A DNA stretch of 64,000 nucleotides, taken from Thermus oshimai DSM 12092. Its GTDB lineage: Bacteria > Deinococcota > Deinococci > Deinococcales > Thermaceae. Shown here piece after piece: positions 42,945 to 51,725 of this stretch (its first letter is position 1; each line of letters starts with the position of its first letter). The notes beneath the pieces are model-generated. The model was not told where the DNA came from, made no database searches, and saw only the letters and a program-made list of their open reading frames with translations. Made by a program: the position numbers and the translations under genes. The stretch lies in assembly GCF_000373145.1 (NCBI RefSeq), contig NZ_KB890602.1:62190-126189 (forward strand), given 5' to 3'.

Positions 42945-43873
42945 GTGAAGAGGCTGGAGACCGACTCTCCCCGGTGGATGCGCCAGATGGCCTCGGCGAA
43001 GAGGGGGGCCACGGTGAGGGTCTTGAGCTTGGGGCCCTCCTTGGGGAGGCAGGTGTCGGTGGCCGCCACCTCCTTCACGGGGCTCTTGGCGATGCGCTCC
43101 AGGGCCGGACCCACGTAGACCCCGTGGGTGGCGGCGGCGTAGACCTCCTTGGCCCCCGCCTGGAGGAGGGCCTCCACCGCCTCCACCAGGCTGCCTGCGG
43201 TGGAGATCTCGTCGTCCACGATCAAGGCGGTTTTCCCCCTCACCTCCCCCACCAGCATCCGCACCCGCACCTCGGTGTCGGATACCCGCTCCTTGTCGAT
43301 GAAGGCCAGGGGAAGGCGGAGGCGCCGGGCCAGGGAGCTGGCCCTTTTCAGGTCGCCGGCATCCGGAGCCACCACCACGGCATTTTCCAGGTCCACCCGG
43401 GTGGCGAAGTGGTTGGCGATGACGGGCTCGGCGGAGAGGTGGTCCACGGGCACCTTGAAGAAGCCGTGGACCTGGGGGGAGTGTAGGGTCATGGTGAGGA
43501 CCCGGTCGGCCCCGGCGGTCTGGAGGAGGTCGGCGATGAGCCGGGCGGCGATGGAGATGCGGGGGGCGTCCTTCTTGTCGCTACGGGCGTAGGAGAAGTA
43601 GGGGATGACCGCCGTGACCCTGGCGGCGCTGGCCCCCTTGGCCGCGTCCACCATCATGAGGAGCTCCATGAGGTGGTCCTGCACCGGGGGGGTGAGGGAC
43701 TGGACGATGAAGACGTCGCCTTCCCTCAGGCTTTCCTCAAAGCGCACGAAGAGGTTGTCGTTGGCGAAACGCTGGGTGGTGCTTTTGCCCAAGGGCAGGC
43801 CTAGGGCCTCGGCGATGGCTTGGGCCAGGGGTTTGTTGGACTGGCCGGAGAAGATCAGGAGGGGGCGGTCCAT
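42941..43873 (-). CDS. prs: ribose-phosphate pyrophosphokinase
   Basis: A 310-residue PRPP synthetase that makes the ribosyl donor for nucleotides, histidine, tryptophan and NAD. It has [18 protein letters not shown], the ATP region [17 protein letters not shown], the flexible loop SYARSDKKD and the PRPP loop [12 protein letters not shown]. The ATG at 43873 starts at the family position; 13 further codons upstream would be unconserved. It leads prs-hydrolase-DUF72-speA. The -10 TATCTT is 10 bases upstream, with little room for a leader. Confidence 0.96.
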   Translation of the reverse strand: MDRPLLIFSGQSNKPLAQAIAEALGLPLGKSTTQRFANDNLFVRFEESLREGDVFIVQSLTPPVQDHLMELLMMVDAAKGASAARVTAVIPYFSYARSDKKDAPRISIAARLIADLLQTAGADRVLTMTLHSPQVHGFFKVPVDHLSAEPVIANHFATRVDLENAVVVAPDAGDLKRASSLARRLRLPLAFIDKERVSDTEVRVRMLVGEVRGKTALIVDDEISTAGSLVEAVEALLQAGAKEVYAAATHGVYVGPALERIAKSPVKEVAATDTCLPKEGPKLKTLTVAPLFAEAIWRIHRGESVSSLFT

Positions 43874-43883
43874 GCCGTTCCCC

Positions 43884-43912
43884 AAGATACCACGGGAGAG
43901 GGGTATGCCCAA
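43884..43912 (-). promoter_or_regulatory. prs operon promoter
   Basis: TTGGGC (43912-43907) and TATCTT (43889-43884) on the minus strand are 17 bases apart, 10 bases before the ATG at 43873. It would drive prs through speA. The -35 is adjacent to the tandem hairpins upstream. Confidence 0.6.
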
Positions 43913-43915
43913 GTT

Positions 43916-43957
43916 GGCCCCGAAGGGGGCTACCTAGGTCAGCCCCGAAGGGGCTAC
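43916..43957 (-). repeat. two tandem hairpins between the M24 peptidase and prs
   Basis: On the minus strand the unit GTAGCCCCTTCGGGGCTGAC is followed 24 bases later by GTAGCCCCCTTCGGGGCCAA. Each folds into a 5-6 base G/C stem with a 3-4 base loop. The first begins right at the peptidase stop and the second ends beside the prs -35. There is no T tract. Confidence 0.6.
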
Positions 43958-45088
43958 TTAAAGGAGGGTAAGGGCTTCCTGCAAGGGAGTGGTGACCTCC
44001 GGACCCGTGGGGTGCAGGTAGACGTTCACCTCGGTGCGCACCCCGAAGCCAGGCAGGTAAAGCCCGGGCTCCACGGTGAAGGCGAGCCCCGGCACCAAGG
44101 GGCGGAAGTCGTGGGTTTCCAGGTCATCCAGGTGAGGACCTGAGCCGTGGACCTCCTCCCCCAGGTTGTGCCCCGTGCGGTGGCGGAGGTAGGCCCCATA
44201 CCCCGCCTCCTCCAGGACCTTGCGGCTCACCCGGTCCACCTCAAACCCCCTGGGGTACCGGCCCTCCCTATAGGCCTCCGCCACGAAGCGGATGGCCTCA
44301 TCCCGGGCCCGCGCCACCGCGGCGAAGGCCTGGTGGGCGGCCTCGCCCACCCTAAGCCCCGCCATCCAGGTGAGGTCCGCGTAGACCCCCCCGGGCTCCT
44401 TGGCCCAAAGGTCCAGAAGGACCACCTCGCCCTCTTCTAGCCGCGCCTCCCCCGGCTCGTGGTGGGGGTTGGCGGCGTTCTTCCCGAAGGCCACCATGGG
44501 GGGGTGGTCAAAGACGAGCCCCAGGGCGAGGAGGGTTTCGGCCATGGCCCCCTGGACCTCCTTTTCCGTGGCCTTGGGGTTCTCCTTGAGGAGGCCTAGG
44601 GCCCGGTCCCGCGCCCTTAGGAGCCCTTCCACCGCCCGGCGGTGGCTCTTTAGGGCCTCCTCCCCCCAGGTCTGGAAGAGGAGGAGGAGGGGCCAGGAGG
44701 AGACCGCCTCCACCCCAAGGGCCCGCAGGAGGTCCAGGGTGCCCCCGTCCACCCGGGAGAGGTAGGGGATGGCCCCCCCGGGCACGTACTCCAGGGCCAC
44801 CCGCCTTTTCCCCTCCAAAAGCCGGGAGAGCTCTTCCCATAAGCCCCTCCAGGTGTGGTAGGTCCTCCGCGCTCCGGGAAGGGGGGGGAAGAGGCTTTCC
44901 TCTATGGCGTGGCAGAGAAGGGTGGGCGCCCCTTCCCGGGGGATGAGGTAGGCGAAGCGGCGGGTGAGGTGGAGGTGGGCTAGACCCAGGGCCTCGAGGG
45001 CCAAGGGGTTCCCCCGGCCGAAGCTATAGAGGAGCCACCCGTCCAGGCGCTCTTCCTTCAAGACCTCCTGCACCTTGGCGATGTCCAC
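43958..45088 (-). CDS. M24-family aminopeptidase (Xaa-Pro dipeptidase type)
   Basis: A 376-residue protein with an N-terminal creatinase-like domain and a C-terminal pita-bread metallopeptidase domain. Metal ligands are seen in VVLLDLWAKEPGGVYADLTWM, in HRTGHNLGEEVHG, and as a glutamate in FTVEPGLYLPGFGVRTEVNVYL. The family removes N-terminal residues before proline or splits X-Pro dipeptides. The GTG at 45088 lies 6 bases after TAGGAT, indicating leaderless expression. It is divergent from the IscA/ErpA-like gene. Confidence 0.9.
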   Translation of the reverse strand: MDIAKVQEVLKEERLDGWLLYSFGRGNPLALEALGLAHLHLTRRFAYLIPREGAPTLLCHAIEESLFPPLPGARRTYHTWRGLWEELSRLLEGKRRVALEYVPGGAIPYLSRVDGGTLDLLRALGVEAVSSWPLLLLFQTWGEEALKSHRRAVEGLLRARDRALGLLKENPKATEKEVQGAMAETLLALGLVFDHPPMVAFGKNAANPHHEPGEARLEEGEVVLLDLWAKEPGGVYADLTWMAGLRVGEAAHQAFAAVARARDEAIRFVAEAYREGRYPRGFEVDRVSRKVLEEAGYGAYLRHRTGHNLGEEVHGSGPHLDDLETHDFRPLVPGLAFTVEPGLYLPGFGVRTEVNVYLHPTGPEVTTPLQEALTLL

Positions 45089-45094
45089 GCCCCC

Positions 45095-45149
45095 ATCCTA
45101 ATCCCTTTCCGTGAGCCACTTCACCCTTGCTTACCCTTCCCCTGATAAT
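45095..45149. promoter_or_regulatory. divergent promoters of the M24 peptidase and the IscA/ErpA-like gene
   Basis: For the peptidase (minus) TAGGAT at 45100-45095 ends 6 bases before the GTG at 45088. For the IscA/ErpA-like gene (plus) TTCACC (45120-45125) and GATAAT (45144-45149) are 18 bases apart, with GGAGG at 45161-45165 before the ATG at 45171. Confidence 0.5.
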
Positions 45150-45170
45150 GTGGGGGGTAGGGAGGCGGGT

Positions 45171-45545
45171 ATGGTCCAAGAGACGGTGCTGAGCATCACC
45201 CCCCAGGCGGCACAAAAGGCCAAGGAGATCCTGGCCCGCTACGGCAAGGAGCACGCGGCCATCCGCGTCTACATCAAGTCCGGGGGGTGCTCGGGCTTCC
45301 AGTACGGCATGGCGGTGGACGAAAGGGAACTGGAGGGGGACACCTTCGTGGAGATGCACGGGGTGCGCCTGGTGGTGGACCCCATGTCCTTGCCCTACCT
45401 GGTGGGCTCAGAGATTGACTGGGTGGAGAGCCTCATGGGGGGCGGCTTCACCGTGCACAACCCCAACGCCGCCAGCACCTGCGGGTGCGGCCACTCCTTC
45501 CGCACCAAGGACCAGGAGGGGGAGGCCCGCACCTGCGGCCACTGA
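45171..45545 (+). CDS. iron-sulfur cluster assembly A-type protein (IscA/ErpA-like)
   Basis: A 124-residue A-type carrier. The three conserved cysteines are present: one in [11 protein letters not shown] and two in CGCGHSF near the C-terminus, with [21 protein letters not shown] between them. It passes Fe-S clusters to apo-proteins, of which MtaB and NrdJ maturation partners are plausible clients. The ATG at 45171 is supported by GGAGG 5 bases upstream; an earlier in-frame GTG at 45111 would read through the promoter. A possible terminator follows the stop. Confidence 0.93.
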   Translation: MVQETVLSITPQAAQKAKEILARYGKEHAAIRVYIKSGGCSGFQYGMAVDERELEGDTFVEMHGVRLVVDPMSLPYLVGSEIDWVESLMGGGFTVHNPNAASTCGCGHSFRTKDQEGEARTCGH

Positions 45546-45563
45546 AGATTTTTTGGGTGCCTG

Positions 45564-45585
45564 GGGGGCCTGGGTCAAGGCCCCC
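45564..45585 (+). terminator. possible terminator after the IscA/ErpA-like gene
   Basis: GGGGGCC (45564-45570) pairs with GGCCCCC (45579-45585) across an 8-base loop, starting 18 bases after the stop. Only TT follows, so it is a weak case. Confidence 0.4.
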
Positions 45586-45620
45586 TTAACCTTCTTCCCA
45601 TCCCCCTTAGCGTTTTCCCA

Positions 45621-45648
45621 TTGACCTATCGGGAAGGGGCCTTATAAT
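45621..45648 (+). promoter_or_regulatory. strong promoter of the peptide-binding protein gene
   Basis: TTGACC (45621-45626) and a perfect TATAAT (45643-45648) are 16 bases apart, the closest match to a consensus promoter in the window. Transcription would start near 45655, giving a leader of about 40 bases with AAAGGAGG before the ATG at 45694. Confidence 0.85.
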
Positions 45649-45693
45649 ACCCTTGGCCACTAAGGTAGTGCCGCAACCACGAAAGGAGGCCGT

Positions 45694-47562
45694 ATGAGAA
45701 AAGTAGGCAAGCTGGCTGTACTCGGTTTAACCGCCCTGGGCCTGGCCCTGGCGGGGCCTCAGGACAACAGCCTGGTGATCGGGGCTTCCCAGGAGCCCAG
45801 GGTGCTGGCAGGGGACTTCCTCAACATCATCTCCAACCAGTCCATCAAGAGCGAGATTGAGCAGTACCTCTTCGCTCCCCTGATCGGCTTCAACGCCAAC
45901 AGCCAGAACTTCCCCGTTCTGGCCACCGAGGTGCCCACCCAGCAGAACGGGCGCCTGCGGGTCCGGGACATCGGCGGCGGCAAGAAGCGCCTGGAGATGG
46001 ACCTCACCATCCGCCCAGACGCCCGCTGGTCCGACGGCCGCCCTATCACCACCGAGGACGTGGCCTTCTACTACGAGGTGGGCAAGGCCAAGGGCATGCC
46101 CGTCCTTAACCCCGACTACTGGGAGCGCGTGCAGCTCCAGGTGAAGGACGCCCGCAACTTCACCGTGATCTTTGAACCCGCCTACTACTACGACACCTAC
46201 GGCTCCCCCATCGGCTACGCCCCCAAGCACATCATGGGGCCCGAGTGGGAGAAGGTGAAGGCGGCGGCCCGAAGCCTGGATCCTGATAAGGATGCCCAGC
46301 GCCTCAACGAGCTCTACCGCAACTTCTTCCTGAAGTTTTCCACCCCGGCGCAGCTCAATAAGGGCGCCATGGTCTACTCCGGTGCCTTCAAGCTGAAGCG
46401 CTGGGTGCCGGGGAACTCCATTGAGATGGAGCGGAACCCCAACTTCCCCATCAAGCCCGAGGGCGGGGAGAGCAAGTACGTGCAGAAGGTGGTCTACCGC
46501 TTCATCCAGAACACCAACTCCCTCCTGGTGGCGGTGATCGGCGGGTCCATTGACGCCACCTCCAGCGTGGCCCTCACCTTTGACCAGGGCCGCAGCCGCC
46601 AGCTCACCTCCCGTGCCCCCGGCCGCTTTGACATCTGGTTCGTCCCCGGGGCCATCTGGGAGCACATCGACATCAACAAGTTTGAGAGCTGCCAGACCGT
46701 GCGGGACCTGGGCCTGAACGACAAGCGCACCCGTCAGGCCCTCCTGCACGCCATGAACCGCGAGGGCTTGGTCAAGGCCTTCTTCGATGGCCTCCAGCCC
46801 GTGGCCCACACCTGGATCGCCCCCGTCAACCCCCTCTTCAACCCCAACGTGAAGAAGTACGAGTTTGACCTGAAGAAGGCCGAGGCCCTCTTGGCGGAGA
46901 TGGGCTGGAGGAAGGGCCCGGATGGGATCCTCCAGCGCACCGTGGGCGGGCGCACCGTGCGCTTTGAGATCGAGTTCGTGACCACCGCCGGCAACGCCAT
47001 CCGCGAGCGCACCCAGCAGTTCTTCGCCGAGGACCTGAAGAAGATCGGCATCGCGGTCAAGATCAACAACGCCCCCTCCGCCGTGGTCTTCGCCGACGAG
47101 TTCATCCAGCGGGCCAGCGAGTGCAAGTGGACGGGGATGCTTGAGTTCGCCTGGGTCTCCAACCTGCAGGAGGACGGTGGCCTCTTCCAGTACAAGAACC
47201 TGAACACCGGGGCCATCCTGGTGCCCACCAAGGAGAACAACTACCAGGGCCAGAACATCGGCGGCTGGCGCAACGACGAGTTTGACCGCCTGACCAGCCA
47301 GGGCGTCCTGGAGTTTGACGAGAACCGCAGGAAGCAGCTCTTCGCCCGGGCCCAGGAGATCTGGGCCGAGGAGCTCCCCGCCCTGCCCCTCTACTTCCGC
47401 GCCAACCCCTACGTGGTGCGCCAGGGCCTCGTGAACTACGTGGCCAGCGCCTACTCCGGCGGCTACGGCTACCCCGGCTGGAACGCCTGGGAGATCGGCT
47501 GGGCCAGCCGCGGCGCCGTGAAGAAGTGGGACCAGGCGAAGTACGCCCTTTCCACCAAGTAG
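45694..47562 (+). CDS. ABC transporter substrate-binding protein (peptide/DppA type)
   Basis: A 622-residue extracytoplasmic binding protein of the peptide/nickel family 5 class. The signal peptide is MRKVGKLAVLGLTALGLALA. DLTIRPDARWSDGRPITTEDVAFYYE is the family signature (about residues 104-129), and the C-terminal LPLYFRANPYVV is also conserved. It would capture peptides for the two permeases encoded behind it. Codon choices are strongly biased to C-ending codons, as in highly expressed genes, matching the strong promoter. A terminator after it probably lowers permease expression. Confidence 0.93.
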   Translation: MRKVGKLAVLGLTALGLALAGPQDNSLVIGASQEPRVLAGDFLNIISNQSIKSEIEQYLFAPLIGFNANSQNFPVLATEVPTQQNGRLRVRDIGGGKKRLEMDLTIRPDARWSDGRPITTEDVAFYYEVGKAKGMPVLNPDYWERVQLQVKDARNFTVIFEPAYYYDTYGSPIGYAPKHIMGPEWEKVKAAARSLDPDKDAQRLNELYRNFFLKFSTPAQLNKGAMVYSGAFKLKRWVPGNSIEMERNPNFPIKPEGGESKYVQKVVYRFIQNTNSLLVAVIGGSIDATSSVALTFDQGRSRQLTSRAPGRFDIWFVPGAIWEHIDINKFESCQTVRDLGLNDKRTRQALLHAMNREGLVKAFFDGLQPVAHTWIAPVNPLFNPNVKKYEFDLKKAEALLAEMGWRKGPDGILQRTVGGRTVRFEIEFVTTAGNAIRERTQQFFAEDLKKIGIAVKINNAPSAVVFADEFIQRASECKWTGMLEFAWVSNLQEDGGLFQYKNLNTGAILVPTKENNYQGQNIGGWRNDEFDRLTSQGVLEFDENRRKQLFARAQEIWAEELPALPLYFRANPYVVRQGLVNYVASAYSGGYGYPGWNAWEIGWASRGAVKKWDQAKYALSTK

Positions 47563-47580
47563 CCTGGGTGGTATAGTGGG

Positions 47581-47610
47581 GCCCGCTGGGGTTTTCCCAG
47601 CGGGCTTTTT
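47581..47610 (+). terminator. intercistronic rho-independent terminator
   Basis: GCCCGCTGGG (47581-47590) and CCCAGCGGGC (47596-47605) form a perfect 10-base stem with loop GTTTT, followed by TTTTT. It lies 18 bases after the binding-protein stop and before the permeases, so it likely attenuates expression of the permeases relative to the binding protein. Confidence 0.85.
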
Positions 47611-47655
47611 CACGCCCAAGAAGGGCTTTGAGGTCCAAAACCAGGAGGTAAAACG

Positions 47656-48666
47656 GTGTTTGCCTACACGGTGCGAAGGCTTTTACAGATGATTCCCCTG
47701 CTGTTTGCGGCCAGCGTGGTCATCTACGCCCTCCTCGCCCTGCAGCCGGGGGACCCTTTGGAGGAGCTCAAGCGGCAGAACCCGCGCATGACCGCGGAGC
47801 AGTTTGAGGCCCTGAAGCGGGCCTACGGCCTGGACCAGCCCCTGCACATCCGCTACTTCAAGTGGCTCTCCCGGGCGGTGCGGGGCGATTTGGGCTACAG
47901 CCGCACCTACGGGATCCCCGCCGCGGAGTACATCTTCGTCCAGCGCCTGCCCAAGACCCTGGTCCTTTCGGGGCTCGCCCTCACCCTGGCCCTTTTGGTG
48001 GCCATTCCCGTGGGGGTCTTTTCCGCGGTGCGCCAGTACTCCCTGGCGGACTACGCCATCACCTTCCTCTCCTTTGTGGGCTTTTCCATGCCCGTGTTTT
48101 TCCTGGGGATCCTCCTCCTCTACCTTTTCGCCATCGTCCTGCCGGAGCGCATTCCCGGCTTCCCCCAGTTCCCCACCGGGGGCGTGCCCCCCATCCTTTG
48201 GGAGGACGTGCGCTCCGGGGCGGTGAGCTTTGGGGCCTTCCTGGGCCAGTGGGCCTGGCACCTGATCCTGCCCGTCCTCACCCTTTCCGCCCTGCAGATG
48301 GCCGAGTGGACCCGGTTCATGCGGGCCTCCCTTTTGGAGGTGCTTTCCCAGGACTACATCCGCACCGCCCGGGCCAAGGGGCTTTCCGAACGGGTGGTGC
48401 TCTACAAGCATGCCCTCCGGAACGCCCTCATCCCCATCGTGACCCTGGTGGGCCTGGCCATCCCCGGGGTCTTGGGCGGGGCCACCATCACCGAGACCAT
48501 CTTCAGCTACCCCGGGATGGGCCGGGCCATCTTTGACGCCTTGGTGGAGAAGGACTACAACGTGGCCATGGCGGCCCTGGCCTTCCTGGCCTTGATGACC
48601 GCGCTTTTTAACCTGTTGGCGGACCTGGCCTATGCGGTGGTGGACCCCCGCATCCGCTACAGCTAG
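47656..48666 (+). CDS. peptide ABC transporter permease (DppB type)
   Basis: A 336-residue inner-membrane permease with six predicted helices. The N-terminal YTVRRLLQMIPLLF and the EAA-type loop DYIRTARAKGLSERVVLYKHALRNALIPI are standard for DppB/OppB. The GTG at 47656 has AGGAGG 7 bases upstream. It pairs with the DppC-type permease that follows 9 bases later. No ATPase gene of this system lies in the window; TruA on the other strand comes next. Confidence 0.93.
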   Translation: MFAYTVRRLLQMIPLLFAASVVIYALLALQPGDPLEELKRQNPRMTAEQFEALKRAYGLDQPLHIRYFKWLSRAVRGDLGYSRTYGIPAAEYIFVQRLPKTLVLSGLALTLALLVAIPVGVFSAVRQYSLADYAITFLSFVGFSMPVFFLGILLLYLFAIVLPERIPGFPQFPTGGVPPILWEDVRSGAVSFGAFLGQWAWHLILPVLTLSALQMAEWTRFMRASLLEVLSQDYIRTARAKGLSERVVLYKHALRNALIPIVTLVGLAIPGVLGGATITETIFSYPGMGRAIFDALVEKDYNVAMAALAFLALMTALFNLLADLAYAVVDPRIRYS

Positions 48667-48675
48667 AGGTGGAGC

Positions 48676-49869
48676 ATGGCGACACAAGCGCACCCAACTA
48701 AAGCCAAGCCCCGCACCTTTTTCAGCCTCTTCTGGCGCCGCTTAAGGCGGCACAAGATGGCCATGGCGGGGTTGGTGGTTATCATTTTCCTGATTCTGAT
48801 GGCCATTTTTGCCCCTTGGATTGCCCCTTACGATCCCACGGCCCAGCCTACGGGGGAGGACGTAGGCCAGTACTATTTCAACCCTCCTTCCCGGGAGCAC
48901 CTTCTGGGCACCGATGACCTGGGGCGCGATGTGCTTTCCCGCATCATCTATGGCTCCCGCATCTCCCTCTTGGTGGGCTTTGCCGTGGCCTTTTCCAGCG
49001 TGATCCTGGGTACCATCATGGGTACCCTGGCGGGGTACTTCTCGGGCCGGCCCTTGCGATTCTACCTGGGGCCTTTAAGGCGGGAGCGGGAAGGGTTTTA
49101 TCCCTGGAGCTTTGCCCTGTGGCGGGTGTTTTCCTGGTTCCTCTATTACGGCGCTTTGTACATGGCGCTTTCCATCGCCTGGGCCTTGGCCAAGGACGGC
49201 TTGCAGGCGGGAAGCCTGGTGAGCTACCTGGGCTTCGGTTTGACCTTGGCCCTGGTGCTCTGGGCGGCATGGTATGGGCTTAAGGGGGAGATCCGCCTGG
49301 ATTTGGACGTGGCCATAAGCCGTCTTATCGACTTCATGCTCACCATCCCCACCCTTCCCCTTCTTCTTGTGCTTTCCGCCTTGTTGCGCGACCCCGGGGT
49401 GAAGGTGGGGCAGTGGGCCCAGGGAGTCTTCGGCGATGCGGCCAGCGTTTTCATCATCATCGCCATCCTGGTGCTCTTCGGCTGGTTGGGCACGGCCCGG
49501 CTGGTGCGGGGGAATATCCTTTCCTTAAGGGAGCAGGATTACGCCACGGCCGCCCAGGCCTTGGGGGCCAGGGACGCCCGCATCATGTTCCGCCACCTGG
49601 TGCCCAACACCCTGGCCCCCCTGATCGTCCAGGCCACCTTGCAGATCGGCGGGGCCATCCTGGTGGAGGCGGCCCTTTCCTTCCTGGGCTTTGGCATCCA
49701 GCCCCCCGTGGCCACCTGGGGTAACATGCTCACCAACGCCCAGGAGTACATCTTCACCGCCCCCTGGCTGGCCCTGCCTCCGGGGTTCATGATCTTCATC
49801 ACCGTCCTGGCCTTTAACTACCTGGGGGATGGGCTTAGGGACGCCTTGGACCCCAGGAGCCGGCTCTGA
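48676..49869 (+). CDS. peptide ABC transporter permease (DppC type) with an insertion
   Basis: A 397-residue permease, about 100 longer than usual for DppC. The standard N-terminal cap is there (FWRRLRRHKMAMAGL), then PTGEDV and HLLGTDDLGRDVLSRIIYGSR. The normal sequence breaks after GTLAGYFSGR (about residue 125) and resumes at LDLDVAISRLIDFMLTIPTLP (about 208). The roughly 82 inserted residues contain two likely membrane helices (FSWFLYYGALYMALSIAWALA and YLGFGLTLALVLWAAWYG). The EAA loop DYATAAQALGARDARIMFRHL is intact. Confidence 0.92.
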   Translation: MATQAHPTKAKPRTFFSLFWRRLRRHKMAMAGLVVIIFLILMAIFAPWIAPYDPTAQPTGEDVGQYYFNPPSREHLLGTDDLGRDVLSRIIYGSRISLLVGFAVAFSSVILGTIMGTLAGYFSGRPLRFYLGPLRREREGFYPWSFALWRVFSWFLYYGALYMALSIAWALAKDGLQAGSLVSYLGFGLTLALVLWAAWYGLKGEIRLDLDVAISRLIDFMLTIPTLPLLLVLSALLRDPGVKVGQWAQGVFGDAASVFIIIAILVLFGWLGTARLVRGNILSLREQDYATAAQALGARDARIMFRHLVPNTLAPLIVQATLQIGGAILVEAALSFLGFGIQPPVATWGNMLTNAQEYIFTAPWLALPPGFMIFITVLAFNYLGDGLRDALDPRSRL

Positions 49870-49924
49870 GTCCAAAGCTTCGGTGGGTCTCCTTCACTTT
49901 CCGCCGCAGGGGGTTCTATCGGGG

Positions 49925-50680
49925 TTATAGCTCGTAAGTGGCCTCCACGAAGTAAAGCCCTTGGGGAGGGGCGCTTGGCCCGGCCAGGCGCCTCTCGCCC
50001 GTTTCCAGGATGGCCTTTAGGCTCTCCTTGGGCCTCTTTCCCCGGCCGACCTCCACCAGGGTCCCCACCATGCCCCTGACCTGGCCCCTTAGGAAGCTAT
50101 TCCCCCGGAAGTAGAGGCGCACCTCGAGGCCGACCTCCCCCTCCAGGGCCTCGAGGCGGGCCTCGTAGAGCTCCCTTTCCCCCTGGCGCACCTCCTCCTT
50201 GGCGAAGCCCAGGAAGTTGTGCCGGCCGAGGAGGAGGGGAAGGGCTTCCTCCATGGCCCTTAGGTCCAAGGGCCCCTTAAGCCACCAGGCCCGCTGGCGC
50301 AGGAGGGGGGAGGGGTGGGGCCTGAGGAGGAGGCGGTAGAGGTAGGTGCGGCTTTTGGCGTCCCGCCGGGCGTGGAAGGTGGGGGGCACCTCCCGGGCGG
50401 AAAGGGCCTTTAGGTCCTCGGGGAGGAGGCGGTTTAGGGCCTCGGGGATCTTTTCCGTGGGGATGCGCCCTGGGAGGTCAAAGTGGAAGGGCATGGCCAG
50501 GGCGTGGACCCCTGCGTCCGTCCGCCCCGCGGCCACCGCCTTGGGGAGGGCCCCGATGGCGGAAAGGGCCTTCTCCAGCTCCCCTTGCACCGTGCGCAGG
50601 CCCGCCCGCTGCCTTTGAAGCCCCGCAAAGCCGCTTCCGTCGTACTCCAGAAGGAGGAGGATCCGCCGCACGCCCTCCAA
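49925..50680 (-). CDS. truA: tRNA pseudouridine(38-40) synthase
   Basis: A 251-residue pseudouridine synthase that modifies positions 38 to 40 in the anticodon stem of tRNAs. The catalytic aspartate is in [24 protein letters not shown] begins the domain, and [21 protein letters not shown] is the conserved late motif. The TTG at 50680 comes 1 base after the fbpC stop, so it is transcribed with the iron-transport genes. A link to iron supply is not obvious. Confidence 0.95.
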   Translation of the reverse strand: MEGVRRILLLLEYDGSGFAGLQRQRAGLRTVQGELEKALSAIGALPKAVAAGRTDAGVHALAMPFHFDLPGRIPTEKIPEALNRLLPEDLKALSAREVPPTFHARRDAKSRTYLYRLLLRPHPSPLLRQRAWWLKGPLDLRAMEEALPLLLGRHNFLGFAKEEVRQGERELYEARLEALEGEVGLEVRLYFRGNSFLRGQVRGMVGTLVEVGRGKRPKESLKAILETGERRLAGPSAPPQGLYFVEATYEL

Positions 50681-50681
50681 T

Positions 50682-51725
50682 CTACGCCTTTTGCGTGCGC
50701 ACCGCCTTGGGGGCCTCCCCTTCCAGGACCACCCCGAAGCCCTCCACCCTGACCCCCACCGCTTCCCCTTCCCGGTAGGGGCAGCCCGGGGCTTCCTGCA
50801 CCAGGACCTCCCGGTCGGGGAGGCGCACCCGGTAGGTGAGGTCGTGGCCCTTGAAGGCTCGGGCCACCACCACCCCCCCCACCCCCTCCCCGGGAGGGCT
50901 GAGGCGCAGGGCCTCAGGGCGCAAGGAGAGGAGGACGGGCCCGTGGGCGGGCTCCAGGAGGGGCACCTTCCCCAGGCAGGTTTCCGCGTACCGCCCCCGG
51001 GCCTCCCCCGGAAGAAGGTTGGTCCGCCCCAGGAACTGGGCCACGAAGGGGGTCTTTGGGCGCAGGTAGACCTCCTCCGGGGTGCCCACCTGCTCCAGCC
51101 TCCCCCCCCGCATCACCCCGATCCGGTCGGCGAAGGAAAGGGCCTCCTCCTGGTCGTGGGTGACGAGGAGGGCGGCGGTGCCCGTTTCTTTGAGGATCCG
51201 GCGCACCTCCTCCCGGGTGCTCTCCCTCAGCCCCGCGTCCAGGCTGGAGAAGGGCTCGTCCAGGAGGACCAGCTTAGGGCCAGGGGCCAGGGCCCGGGCC
51301 AGGGCCACCCGCTGCTGCTGGCCGCCGGAGAGTTCGTGGGGCCTCCGGTCCTTGAAAAGGGTCATCCCCACCCGGTCCAGGGCCTTTAAGGCCTTTTCCA
51401 GGCGGTCTTTCCCCTTAAGGCCGAAGGCCACGTTGCCGAGGGCGGTGAGGTGGGGGAAGAGGGCGTAGTCCTGGAAGACGAAGCCGATGCCCCTTTTCTC
51501 CGGGGGGAGGTGGGTGATGTCCTTCCTCTCCAGGAGGACCCGTCCCCCCTCGGGGACCTCGAGGCCCGCCACCACCCGGAGAAGGGTGGTCTTCCCGCAC
51601 CCCGAGGGCCCCAGGAGGGCCAGGATCTCCCCCGGGTAGAGGGCCAGGTTCACCCCCTTCAGGACCTCTAGCCCCCCGAAGCGCTTTTGAATGCCCTCCA
51701 GTTCTAGTAGCGGCGCTCGCTCCAA
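50682..51725 (-). CDS. iron(III) ABC transporter ATP-binding protein (FbpC type)
   Basis: A 347-residue ABC ATPase. Walker A is GPSGCGKTT, the signature [15 protein letters not shown], Walker [14 protein letters not shown] and the switch [13 protein letters not shown]-terminal regulatory TOBE-like region follows ([11 protein letters not shown]). The position behind the FbpB-type permease and FbpA-type binding protein gives the substrate class: ferric iron. The TTG at 51725 overlaps the permease gene by 22 bases; a later start would remove the first beta strand. Confidence 0.9.
   Translation of the reverse strand: MERAPLLELEGIQKRFGGLEVLKGVNLALYPGEILALLGPSGCGKTTLLRVVAGLEVPEGGRVLLERKDITHLPPEKRGIGFVFQDYALFPHLTALGNVAFGLKGKDRLEKALKALDRVGMTLFKDRRPHELSGGQQQRVALARALAPGPKLVLLDEPFSSLDAGLRESTREEVRRILKETGTAALLVTHDQEEALSFADRIGVMRGGRLEQVGTPEEVYLRPKTPFVAQFLGRTNLLPGEARGRYAETCLGKVPLLEPAHGPVLLSLRPEALRLSPPGEGVGGVVVARAFKGHDLTYRVRLPDREVLVQEAPGCPYREGEAVGVRVEGFGVVLEGEAPKAVRTQKA

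Noticed and set aside
45727-47619. A 630-codon antisense frame over the peptide-binding protein gene
   Set aside because: Same mirror effect; it has no recognisable motif and conflicts with a strong promoter, signal peptide and family signature on the plus strand.
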